DNA of 22,683 nt from JAWXUU01 sp044426045 (GTDB taxonomy: Bacteria; Bacillota; Clostridia; Christensenellales; CAMQZB01): contig JAWXUX010000020.1 in NCBI GenBank assembly GCA_044426045.1, positions 1 to 22,683 on the forward strand. Direction: 5' to 3'. Positions 1 through 7,284 of this stretch are shown one piece after another. The translations under genes and the position numbers were made by a program. The notes under the pieces are model-generated. The model saw only the letters and a list, made by a program, of their open reading frames with translations, did not search any database and was not told the origin of the DNA. The first letter of the stretch is position 1, and the number at the start of each line of letters is the position of its first letter.

Positions 1-113
1 ACTTTCTTCAGCTCATACCTCACGATATGCACCTTGTGCGTTACTATATGGTTGGCTACAAGTACCCCCACTTCGGACTTCCACCGATTAGCTATGCACC
101 ATACTCGGCACAC
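1..113 (-). mobile_element. Group IIC intron, 5' part (domain I), truncated by window edge
   Basis: Read on the minus strand, the segment starts with GTGTGCC at 113 and continues with blocks that match, in the same order, what I remember of the Oceanobacillus iheyensis group IIC intron domain I: a GGTGGAAGTCC block, TAGCC, TAACGCACAAGG and GAGCTGAAGAAAG. The 5' end lies directly behind the T-tract of the tuf terminator, as expected for class C introns, which insert after intrinsic terminator stem-loops. The rest of the ribozyme and any intron-encoded reverse transcriptase lie outside the window. The alignment was made from memory, not by covariance model. Confidence 0.75.
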
Positions 114-114
114 C

Positions 115-145
115 AAAAAAAAGACCCAGAGCAAAACTCTGGGTC
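115..145 (-). terminator. Intrinsic terminator of tuf
   Basis: On the minus strand a near-perfect GC-rich stem (GACCCAGAG with CTCTGGGTC) at 123-145 is followed by eight T residues (115-122). It lies 26 bases after the tuf stop. It also appears to be the insertion target of the group II intron that begins at 113. Confidence 0.95.
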
Positions 146-170
146 ATATTTTTTAATTAATTCGATTGAA

Positions 171-1379
171 TTAGTCAAGGATTTTTGTAACAACCCCTGA
201 ACCAACTGTTCTGCCACCTTCACGGATAGCGAAACGTAGGTTTTCTTCGATCGCAACTGGAGTGATAAGTTCGATTGACATAGTGATGTTATCACCAGGC
301 ATAACCATTTCAACACCTGCTGGCAAGTGAAGTGAACCTGTAACGTCTGTTGTTCTGAAGAAGAATTGTGGTCTGTATCCGTTGAAGAATGGAGTGTGAC
401 GTCCGCCTTCTTCTTTAGTTAGTACGTATACTTGACCTTCGTATTTTTTGTGAGGTTTGATTGAACCTGGTTTAGCAAGTACTTGACCTCTTTCAACTGC
501 GTTTCTATCGATACCACGAAGAAGTGCGCCGATGTTGTCACCAGCCATAGCTTCATCAAGTGATTTGTGGAACATTTCAAGACCAGTTACAACTGTTGAA
601 GCTGATTTTTCTTTGATACCTACGATTTCGATAGTTTCACCAACTTTACATACACCTCTTTCAACACGGCCTGTTACTACTGTACCACGACCTGCGATTG
701 TGTGAACGCCTTCTACTGGCATCAAGAATGGTTTGTCACCGTCTCTTTCTGGAGCTGGGATATAATCATCAACTGCATTCATAAGTTCTTTGATTGCATC
801 GCAAGCTGCGTCGTCAGCGTTTCCTGATTCAGCACAAGATTGCATTGCTTTAACAGCAGAACCTCTGATTACTGGGATGTCGTCTCCTGGGTAGCCGTAT
901 TTAGAAAGCAATTCTCTGATTTCCATTTCAACTAGTTCAAGAAGTTCTTCATCATCAACAAGGTCAGTTTTGTTCATGAAAACAACGATGTGTTTTACAC
1001 CAACTTGTGACGCAAGCAAGATGTGTTCTCTTGTTTGTGGCATTGGACCGTCTGAAGCAGCAACTACCAAGATAGCGCCGTCCATTTGAGCAGCACCTGT
1101 GATCATGTTTTTAACATAATCGGCATGTCCTGGGCAGTCTACGTGAGCGTAGTGTCTGTTTGGTGTTTGGTATTCAACGTGAGCTGTGTTGATTGTGATA
1201 CCTCTTTCTCTTTCTTCTGGAGCTTTGTCGATTTGATCGTACTTCATAGCTTCAGCACCACCTTGTGCAGCCATAACCATTGTGATTGCAGCTGTCAATG
1301 TTGTTTTACCGTGATCGACGTGACCAACAGTACCGATGTTTACGTGTGGCTTACTTCTGTCAAATTTAGCTTTTGCCAT
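171..1379 (-). CDS. tuf: Elongation factor Tu
   Basis: EF-Tu is the GTPase that delivers aminoacyl-tRNA to the ribosomal A site in the cytoplasm. The 402-residue product has the G1 loop GHVDHGKT at 19-26, DCPGH at 81-85, NKTD at 136-139, then the two beta-barrel domains ending in the typical GGRTVGSGVV. It is a little longer than the usual 394-400 residues because of a small insertion after the G domain (around CAESGNADDAAC). The start is fixed by AGGAGG upstream of the ATG. It follows fusA but has its own strong promoter in the 198 bp spacer, so it can be made in excess over the str operon. Confidence 0.99.
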   Translation of the reverse strand: MAKAKFDRSKPHVNIGTVGHVDHGKTTLTAAITMVMAAQGGAEAMKYDQIDKAPEERERGITINTAHVEYQTPNRHYAHVDCPGHADYVKNMITGAAQMDGAILVVAASDGPMPQTREHILLASQVGVKHIVVFMNKTDLVDDEELLELVEMEIRELLSKYGYPGDDIPVIRGSAVKAMQSCAESGNADDAACDAIKELMNAVDDYIPAPERDGDKPFLMPVEGVHTIAGRGTVVTGRVERGVCKVGETIEIVGIKEKSASTVVTGLEMFHKSLDEAMAGDNIGALLRGIDRNAVERGQVLAKPGSIKPHKKYEGQVYVLTKEEGGRHTPFFNGYRPQFFFRTTDVTGSLHLPAGVEMVMPGDNITMSIELITPVAIEENLRFAIREGGRTVGSGVVTKILD

Positions 1380-1450
1380 TATAAATTCCTCCTGGTATTC
1401 TTTATATATGTTTTTTATTAAATCCTTTTTTAAAAAAAGAAATTTTTTAT

Positions 1451-1479
1451 ATTATAGCATTTTTTTTGGTGTCATACAA
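1451..1479 (-). promoter_or_regulatory. Promoter of tuf (sigma-A type, extended -10)
   Basis: On the minus strand, -35 TTGTAT (1474-1479), a 17 bp spacer and -10 TATAAT (1451-1456). The -10 is preceded by TGC, giving an extended -10. It lies 72 bases upstream of the tuf ATG in the fusA-tuf spacer. The AT-rich inverted repeat at 1497-1534 (11 bp arms containing TTGCA/TGCAA) lies just upstream and may end part of the fusA transcripts, but it has no good T-tract on the minus strand. Confidence 0.85.
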
Positions 1480-1577
1480 CACCTTTTAAGCAAATTGTTG
1501 CATTTTTTTTGCAAATAAGTGTGAAAAATGCAACTTTTTGCCGTGTTTTTCTATTATTTGGTAGCGGGTGCTAGCAA

Positions 1578-3659
1578 TTAGTCGTTTTTCTTAGCTCTTT
1601 CGCCAATTACTTTTTCAGCAATTGATTTTGGAAGTTCTGAATAGTGACTGAATTGCATAGAGAACGAGCCTCTACCTTGTGTTCTTGAACGTAGGTCAGT
1701 TGCATAACCGAACATCATTGATAGTGGGATTTCAGCATTGATAACTTTTGATCCATTTCTATCTTCTGTTGAACAGATAATACCACGACGTGAAGAAACG
1801 TTACCCATGATATCGCCGAAGTAATCTTCTGGAAGAACAACTTCAACTTTCATCATTGGTTCAAGAAGAATTGGAGTACCTTTCTTCATACCTTCTTTGA
1901 ACGCTATTGAACCTGCAATTTTGAACGCCATTTCTGATGAGTCAACTTGGTGGAAAGAACCGTCATAAACAGTTGCTTTGAAGTCCACACATTCATAACC
2001 CGCAAGAACACCGTTTTTCGCAGCTTCTTGGATACCTTTATCGATAGGTCCAATGAATTGTTTAGGGATAGAACCACCAACAGTTTCGTCGATGAATTCA
2101 TAGCCTTTTCCTGGTTCTTGTGGTTCGAAACGAACTTTACAATGACCGTATTGACCAGAACCACCTGATTGACGAACGAATTTACCTTCGACATCTGCAA
2201 GTGATTTGATTGTTTCTCTGTAAGCTACTTGAGGTTCACCAACGTTTGCTTCAACTTTGAATTCACGCATCATTCTGTCAACGATGATTTCAAGGTGAAG
2301 TTCACCCATGCCGGCGATGATTGTTTGACCTGTTTCTTGATCAGTATATGCTTTGAAAGTTGGATCTTCTTCAGCAAGTTTGATAAGAGCAAGTGTCATT
2401 TTTTCTTGACCAGCTTTTGTTTTTGGTTCAATCGCAACTTTGATAACTGGTTCTGGGAATTCCATGCTTTCCAAGATGATAACGTCATCAATGTCACAAA
2501 GTGTGTCACCTGTTGTAGTGTATTTCAAACCAACGATTGCACCGATGTCGCCTGAGCAAAGTTCATCGATTTCTTTTCTTTGGTTAGAGTGCATTTGCAA
2601 GATACGACCGATTCTTTCTTTCTTGTTTTTAGTTGAGTTCAAAACGTATGATCCAGATTTCAAAACACCAGAATAGTTTCTGAAGAATGAAATTTTACCA
2701 ACGTATGGGTCAACTGCGATTTTGAAAGCAAGGCCAGCAAGTGGCTGTTCGTCGCCAGCAGTTCTGTGCATTTCGTTGCCATCTTCATCTTGACCAACGA
2801 TGTCTTCAACATCAAGAGGTGAAGGAAGGTAAGCAATGATTGCATCCATAAGTGGTTGCACGCCTTTGTTCTTATAGGCAGAGCCACAAAGAACTGGTGT
2901 TACCATCATGTTTAGAGTTGCTGTTCTTAGTGCTGCTTTGATTTCGTCGTTTGTGATTTCTTCTTCCATAAGGAATTTTTCAGTCAACGCGTCGTCGCAT
3001 TCAGACACTTTTTCGATTAGTTCATCACGATATTGTTTTGCAAGTTCTTTCATATCATCTGGAATTTCGCGAATTTCCATTTCACGACCAAGGTCGTCAA
3101 GATAATATGTTGCGTGGTTTTCGATAAGGTCGATAACGCCAGCAAATTCTGCTTCTTTACCGATTGGAATTTCGATTGGTGTTGCGTTAGCACCCAAACG
3201 AGATTTCATCATTTCCACAGCACCAAAGAAGTTTGCGCCATTGATATCCATTTTGTTTACAAAGGCAATTCTTGGAACTTTGTATTTATCAGCTTGTCTC
3301 CATACTGTTTCAGATTGTGGTTCAACACCACCTTTCGCACAGAAAAGAGCAACGGCACCGTCAAGAACGCGTAGTGATCTTTCAACTTCAACAGTGAAGT
3401 CTACGTGTCCTGGAGTATCGATAAGGTTGATTTTGTGATCAGCCCAAACTGTTGTTGTACAAGCAGAAGTGATTGTGATACCACGTTCTTGTTCTTGTTC
3501 CATCCAGTCCATTGTTGCGCCACCTTCGTGCACTTCACCGATTTTGTGAAGTTTACCAGTGTAGAACAAGATTCTTTCTGATGTAGTAGTTTTACCAGCA
3601 TCGATATGCGCCATGATACCGATATTTCTAGTATATTTCAAATCAATTTCTCTAGGCAT
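1578..3659 (-). CDS. fusA: Elongation factor G
   Basis: EF-G is the ribosomal translocase GTPase. The protein has 693 residues, the normal length. It carries AHIDAGKTT at 17-25, DTPGHVDF at 81-88 and NKMD at 135-138, followed by domains II-V with the conserved SGGSGQYGH loop region of domain IV. The start MPREIDLKYTRNIG is preceded by an AGGAGA ribosome-binding site in the 21 bp gap after rpsG, so it is co-transcribed with rpsL and rpsG. Its 3' spacer holds the separate tuf promoter. Confidence 0.99.
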   Translation of the reverse strand: MPREIDLKYTRNIGIMAHIDAGKTTTSERILFYTGKLHKIGEVHEGGATMDWMEQEQERGITITSACTTTVWADHKINLIDTPGHVDFTVEVERSLRVLDGAVALFCAKGGVEPQSETVWRQADKYKVPRIAFVNKMDINGANFFGAVEMMKSRLGANATPIEIPIGKEAEFAGVIDLIENHATYYLDDLGREMEIREIPDDMKELAKQYRDELIEKVSECDDALTEKFLMEEEITNDEIKAALRTATLNMMVTPVLCGSAYKNKGVQPLMDAIIAYLPSPLDVEDIVGQDEDGNEMHRTAGDEQPLAGLAFKIAVDPYVGKISFFRNYSGVLKSGSYVLNSTKNKKERIGRILQMHSNQRKEIDELCSGDIGAIVGLKYTTTGDTLCDIDDVIILESMEFPEPVIKVAIEPKTKAGQEKMTLALIKLAEEDPTFKAYTDQETGQTIIAGMGELHLEIIVDRMMREFKVEANVGEPQVAYRETIKSLADVEGKFVRQSGGSGQYGHCKVRFEPQEPGKGYEFIDETVGGSIPKQFIGPIDKGIQEAAKNGVLAGYECVDFKATVYDGSFHQVDSSEMAFKIAGSIAFKEGMKKGTPILLEPMMKVEVVLPEDYFGDIMGNVSSRRGIICSTEDRNGSKVINAEIPLSMMFGYATDLRSRTQGRGSFSMQFSHYSELPKSIAEKVIGERAKKND

Positions 3660-3680
3660 AATTTCTCCTGTATTGAAATA

Positions 3681-4151
3681 CTACCAACGGAAATGTGCGA
3701 AAGCTTTATTAGCTTCAGCCATTCTGTGTGTATCTTCTTTCTTTTTGAACGCACCACCTGAGTTGTTGATTGCATCCATAAGTTCGCCAGCAAGTCTTTC
3801 GCACATTGTTCTTTCGTTTCTTTTTCTTGTTGCAATAACAATCCAACGAATTCCTAGTGTTTGTCTTCTTTCTGGACGAATTTCGATTGGCACTTGATAG
3901 TTAGCACCCCCCACACGTCTTGCTTTTACTTCAAGCACTGGCATGATGTTGTTTAGTGCTTCTGTAAATAATTCTAGTGGGTCTTTTCCCATTTTTGATT
4001 CCATGATTGCAAATGCATCATAAACGATACCTTCTGCGATACCTTTTTTACCGTCAAGCATGATTTGGTTGATAAGTTTTGTTACAACTTTGCTTCCGTG
4101 AATGGCATCTGGCAAAACGTCTCTTTTTGGAACTCCTCCGCGTCTTGGCAT
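3681..4151 (-). CDS. rpsG: 30S ribosomal protein S7
   Basis: S7 nucleates assembly of the 30S head by binding 16S rRNA. The 156-residue product starts MPRRGGVPKRDVLPD and ends FAHFRW, the standard bacterial length and ends, with the basic KARRVGGANYQVPIE segment in the middle. AAAGGAGGA precedes the ATG. It is separated from rpsL by an unusually long 210 bp intercistronic region with hairpins, and is followed after 21 bp by fusA. Confidence 0.99.
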   Translation of the reverse strand: MPRRGGVPKRDVLPDAIHGSKVVTKLINQIMLDGKKGIAEGIVYDAFAIMESKMGKDPLELFTEALNNIMPVLEVKARRVGGANYQVPIEIRPERRQTLGIRWIVIATRKRNERTMCERLAGELMDAINNSGGAFKKKEDTHRMAEANKAFAHFRW

Positions 4152-4361
4152 AGATATATCCTCCTTTTAGATTTCTTTTTGTTTTTCAGCTTCCTTTATA
4201 GGTAAGCTCGGCATTTAAAGTGGTTTGTTGTTTCGTAAACCACCAAAGCGACTGCTTCTGAACTTTCGTTCATACTGCTTGCCAATTCAAGACTCCGATA
4301 AACAAGGTGGATACCATGCATTTTATATCTTTGTTATGAATTGGGTATGGAAAGTTAAGAA
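4152..4361 (-). promoter_or_regulatory. Long structured rpsL-rpsG intercistronic region, candidate S7 control site
   Basis: The 210 bp gap contains no convincing ORF. On the minus strand it has a TGAAC/GTTCA hairpin with a GAAA tetraloop (4259-4272) and a 7 bp GTGGTTT/AAACCAC hairpin (4220-4243), then the rpsG ribosome-binding site. In E. coli the rpsL-rpsG spacer is the S7 autoregulatory site. That this one does the same job is inference from position and structure only. Confidence 0.4.
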
Positions 4362-4736
4362 TTATTTCTTACTTTTTTTCGCGCCATACTTTGATCTTGC
4401 TTGATTTCTTTTTGCTACGCCAGCAGTGTCAAGAGCACCACGGATAACGTGATAACGTACACCCGGCAAGTCTCTTACTCTTCCGCCACGGATAAGCACT
4501 GAGCTATGTTCTTGAAGATTGTGTCCAATACCTGGAATGTAAACTGTACCTTCTTGACCATTTGAAAGTCTCACTCTCGCGATCTTTCTTTGTGCTGAGT
4601 TTGGTTTCTTAGGTGTTGTGATTGTTACTGACAAACATACACCACGCTTTTGAGGACAAGCACCCATGATTGGAGCTTTTGATTTTTCAATAGCTGAAAC
4701 TCTGCCGTGTTTAATAATTTGGTTAATTGTAGGCAT
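4362..4736 (-). CDS. rpsL: 30S ribosomal protein S12
   Basis: S12 sits at the decoding centre of the small subunit. The product has 124 residues from MPTINQ. An ATG two codons upstream (4742) is only one base from AGGAGG, whereas 4736 has the ideal 7-base spacing and gives the family's usual N-terminus and length, so 4736 is chosen. K43 in PKKPNSA is conserved. The position equal to E. coli and Mycobacterium K88, a lysine in the textbook sequences, is arginine (AGA) in GGRVRDLPG. It is the second gene of the L7Ae-rpsL-rpsG-fusA operon. Confidence 0.99.
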   Translation of the reverse strand: MPTINQIIKHGRVSAIEKSKAPIMGACPQKRGVCLSVTITTPKKPNSAQRKIARVRLSNGQEGTVYIPGIGHNLQEHSSVLIRGGRVRDLPGVRYHVIRGALDTAGVAKRNQARSKYGAKKSKK

Positions 4737-4742
4737 TCCCAT

Positions 4743-4852
4743 ACCTCCTTATTTTATTTTACGGTAACCTAGTTAGGTTCCCTAAACCATTTTCATGGTT
4801 TTAAGCTTTTTTGGGGCTAGCCTTTATCAGGTCTAGCGGTTGCTTTTATAGT
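4743..4852 (-). promoter_or_regulatory. Spacer with three consecutive hairpins before rpsL
   Basis: On the minus strand this 110 bp spacer contains, in order, a GCTAG/CTAGC-type stem of 8 bp with one mismatch and a TGATAAA loop, a perfect AAACCAT-GAAA-ATGGTTT hairpin, and a short AACCTA/TAGGTT hairpin just before the rpsL ribosome-binding site. No terminator T-tract follows the first two. A role in translation control or mRNA stability is inference. Confidence 0.45.
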
Positions 4853-5107
4853 TTATTGTTTCTCATTTTTCAAGATTGCGACAACACCGCATGGGACGTC
4901 GAGTCCTAGCTTTGCGCCTAGTGATACTCTTGAAGAAACCACTTGAAGTGGAAGGTTCAAATTGCAAACTTTTTTCACGAAATTTTCATCGCAGTCCCTC
5001 GCAAGAATGATTCTTGCCACGTTGCCTGCTCTTGCTTCTCGCAGTGTCTCTTTCAGCCCGTGAACTCGCAAGTTCTGGGACGGAATTTCTCCTAGTAAAG
5101 TTTCCAT
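4853..5107 (-). CDS. L7Ae/L30e/S12e-family ribosomal-type RNA-binding protein
   Basis: The 84-residue protein belongs to the L7Ae-like kink-turn-binding family found just upstream of rpsL in Firmicutes (the YbxF/RplGB type in Bacillus). The family signature is seen in the KETLREARAGNVARIILARDCDENF segment at roughly residues 19-43 and the C-terminal PCGVVAILK. An AAGGAG site 5-6 bases before the ATG supports the start. It is the first gene of the str operon, 64 bases downstream of a strong promoter. In most Firmicutes the gene before it is rpoC; here it is the M3 peptidase. Confidence 0.93.
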   Translation of the reverse strand: METLLGEIPSQNLRVHGLKETLREARAGNVARIILARDCDENFVKKVCNLNLPLQVVSSRVSLGAKLGLDVPCGVVAILKNEKQ

Positions 5108-5128
5108 ATTCTCCTTCTTTTTGATATT

Positions 5129-5148
5129 GGCATACTCTCACGCATACC
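5129..5148 (-). other. 5'UTR hairpin of the str operon
   Basis: On the minus strand, GGTATGC pairs with GTATGCC around a GTGAGA loop with two G-U pairs, between the promoter and the L7Ae-like start. The wobble pairs fold only in minus-strand RNA. The function is not known. Confidence 0.4.
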
Positions 5149-5170
5149 TATACACTATAATTGCTATATC

Positions 5171-5199
5171 ATTTTATCAAGTAATGAAGGTTATGTCAA
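5171..5199 (-). promoter_or_regulatory. Promoter of L7Ae-rpsL-rpsG-fusA operon
   Basis: On the minus strand, TTGACA (5194-5199), 17 bp spacer, TAAAAT (5171-5176). It lies about 55 bases after the M3 peptidase stop, with no recognisable terminator between them, so some read-through into the ribosomal operon is possible. Confidence 0.9.
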
Positions 5200-5253
5200 A
5201 TATATTTTGATGTTTTTTGCACTTTGTTTGCGTTTTTTGCGTAAATTTTAGAT

Positions 5254-6942
5254 TTATTTTATTTCCTCAATAATTTCTAGCACTTTTGCTGATATTTCCG
5301 CCAATTTCCCATCTTCAAACGGCGAATTTAACCCCGCTTTTGTTATTTTTTCGCTGAGAGTTTCACCCCCACCCGCAAGAATAAACTTGTGGTAGCTTTC
5401 AAATGCCTCGCCGTAGTTTTCGAGAGATTTTGCCAAAAATTCAAGTGCCACACTTCCTGCGATGCAATAATCAATATAATAAAACGGCATTTCAAAAATG
5501 TGTGCTTGATATTGCCACCTCGTGCCCTTTTCAAGATATGGCAGCCCGTCAAAACTCAAATATGGGCGATATTTTTTTTCTAGCTTCAAATATTGCTCGT
5601 TTCTTTCTTTCGGTGTCAAATTTGGATTGTCATAAACAATGTGTTGGAACTCGTCAACAATCACGCCGTAAGGTATGAATGTGAGGCTGTCGCAAAGGTG
5701 CGAGAATTTATAATCATTCGCCCTTTCGCCAAAGAACCTTTCCATATATTTCCAACAGAAAAACTCCATGCTCATTGAATGGGTTTCTGCAGTTTCCATT
5801 CCGCAACCTTCTTCGCCGTCGCGATTTCGTGTTTCCCAGCTGTTGAATGCATGCCCCGCCTCGTGAGTGAGAACGTCCACATCCGCCTGCGTTCCGTTGA
5901 AATTTGCCAAAATGAAAGGTTGCTTATAATTTGGAATATAGGTGCAATAGCCACCGCCCCACTTGTTTTCACGAGAAAGCACATCAAATGCGTCCGCTTC
6001 AAACATAACGTCAATAAATTCTGCCGTTGCATCGCTCATGTCGTGATACATTTCCTTTCCTGCAATCATCATTTCATCAGCCGAAAGCACTGGGTCGGGC
6101 GCAACTTCAAAATAGCTTTCGTTGTCATAAAATTTGAAATCGCCATTTGCAATTCCCAATCTTTTTGAAACCAAATCTTTCACACTGCAAACCGCTGGCA
6201 CAATGAATTCTTCCACATTCTTTCTGAAAGTTTCCACCATTTCGCGATTATAATCCACACGCTCCATTTGATAATATCCCATTTCCGTGAAACTTGAATA
6301 CCCCATTTTCTTCGCCATTTTATCGCGAACTTTTACTAGCCCGTCAAAAATATTCTCGAAAAATTCCGCGTGCTTTTCAAATTCACAGCCAAGCACTTCA
6401 AACGCTTCACGGCGAGTTTCACGATCGGAATCTCCCATATACTTGCGAAGAACTGTGAGTGGCAATTTATCCCCCCTGAACTGGAAGGTCATTCCGCTTG
6501 CAAATTTTGTGTACTGCGTTGTGAGTTTCGCTTCTTCCTGCTTTTCTGGAATGATTTCGTCCGACATGCTTTTTTGCGAACATTCATAAAGTTTCACAAT
6601 GCCTGTCCCAATGGCTTTTTCAACTTCCGCCCTGAATGGACTTTCCAAAATCGCGCTTTGATACTTGACAATTTCCGCCGAAAGTAGTGGCGAATTTTCG
6701 TCATAATAGTCTTGTTCGTCATTATAAAATTCGTCTTTAGTGTTTTGCGAAAATCTTATATACGCAATGTTGGTCATCGTGCCAAAATCGTCTAGCATTT
6801 TGATATATTCCTTGCGAATATCCAAAATCTCGCCAGCAGATTTCGCGTTTTCCACCGCATAGCAAAACTTGCGAGTGCTCTCGCAAAGACGGTCAATATC
6901 TATTCTTTTGTATTTCATATCAGCAATCTTTGTTATATTCAT
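5254..6942 (-). CDS. M3 family zinc oligoendopeptidase
   Basis: Cytoplasmic metallopeptidase expected to cut short peptides. From the start at 6942 it has 562 residues, a normal length for clostridial M3 oligoendopeptidases. The zinc site is HEAGH at residues 360-364, with the third ligand expected in the downstream ETAETHSMSMEFF segment. The reading frame stays open 37 codons further upstream, but that part reads through AGGTGAA repeats. AAGGAGG lies 7 bases before the ATG at 6942 (MNITKIADMKYKR), so that is the start. No convincing promoter or terminator was seen; element A lies directly upstream. Confidence 0.95.
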   Translation of the reverse strand: MNITKIADMKYKRIDIDRLCESTRKFCYAVENAKSAGEILDIRKEYIKMLDDFGTMTNIAYIRFSQNTKDEFYNDEQDYYDENSPLLSAEIVKYQSAILESPFRAEVEKAIGTGIVKLYECSQKSMSDEIIPEKQEEAKLTTQYTKFASGMTFQFRGDKLPLTVLRKYMGDSDRETRREAFEVLGCEFEKHAEFFENIFDGLVKVRDKMAKKMGYSSFTEMGYYQMERVDYNREMVETFRKNVEEFIVPAVCSVKDLVSKRLGIANGDFKFYDNESYFEVAPDPVLSADEMMIAGKEMYHDMSDATAEFIDVMFEADAFDVLSRENKWGGGYCTYIPNYKQPFILANFNGTQADVDVLTHEAGHAFNSWETRNRDGEEGCGMETAETHSMSMEFFCWKYMERFFGERANDYKFSHLCDSLTFIPYGVIVDEFQHIVYDNPNLTPKERNEQYLKLEKKYRPYLSFDGLPYLEKGTRWQYQAHIFEMPFYYIDYCIAGSVALEFLAKSLENYGEAFESYHKFILAGGGETLSEKITKAGLNSPFEDGKLAEISAKVLEIIEEIK

Positions 6943-7010
6943 AAGTACCTCCTTTTGATTGTTTACCATATTATGGGAAATAGGTGGAAATTTTATTCTA
7001 AAACATTTTA

Positions 7011-7222
7011 AGGTGAAAGGTGAAAGGTGAAAGGTGAAAGGTGCGGTAGGCACTCGCTACCGCTCGTGCTTTCCATTATTTGAATTTTTATTATCAAAAC
7101 AAAACTCTTCACGTGGGAAAAATCTAATATAGTAAAAAGTTTTAAATATTGTATGCACGAGGCAAAGCCGAGTGCATTACCACACCTTTCACCTTTCACC
7201 TTTCACCTTTCACCTTTCACCT
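7011..7222. repeat. Heptamer-bounded inverted-repeat element A
   Basis: 212 bp element. The left end is four AGGTGAA heptamers plus AGGTG. The right end is CACCT plus five TTCACCT heptamers, so the arrays are inverted. Inside each array lies a GTGC/GCAC hairpin module (near 7050-7070 and 7155-7176). The AT-rich core between the modules is also found in element B. It sits between the M3 peptidase and MATE genes. No transposase or ORF is present. The structure is that of a MITE-like or REP-like dispersed repeat. Confidence 0.85.
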
Positions 7223-7284
7223 AAAAACAGCGTTGCTCACACTATCTCTTAATCAACACTTCAAGCGTGCCAAAAAAAACTTTC

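Noticed and set aside
1497..1534. Intrinsic terminator of fusA
   Set aside because: The inverted repeat is AT-rich and its T-run lies on the plus-strand side, not after the stem on the minus strand; kept only as a comment on the tuf promoter.
6943..7053. N-terminal extension of the M3 peptidase by 37 codons
   Set aside because: It translates the heptamer repeat of element A, and the strong ribosome-binding site lies directly before the ATG at 6942.
7011..7222. CRISPR array
   Set aside because: The repeats are contiguous heptamers without spacers, inverted at the other end, and there are no cas genes.
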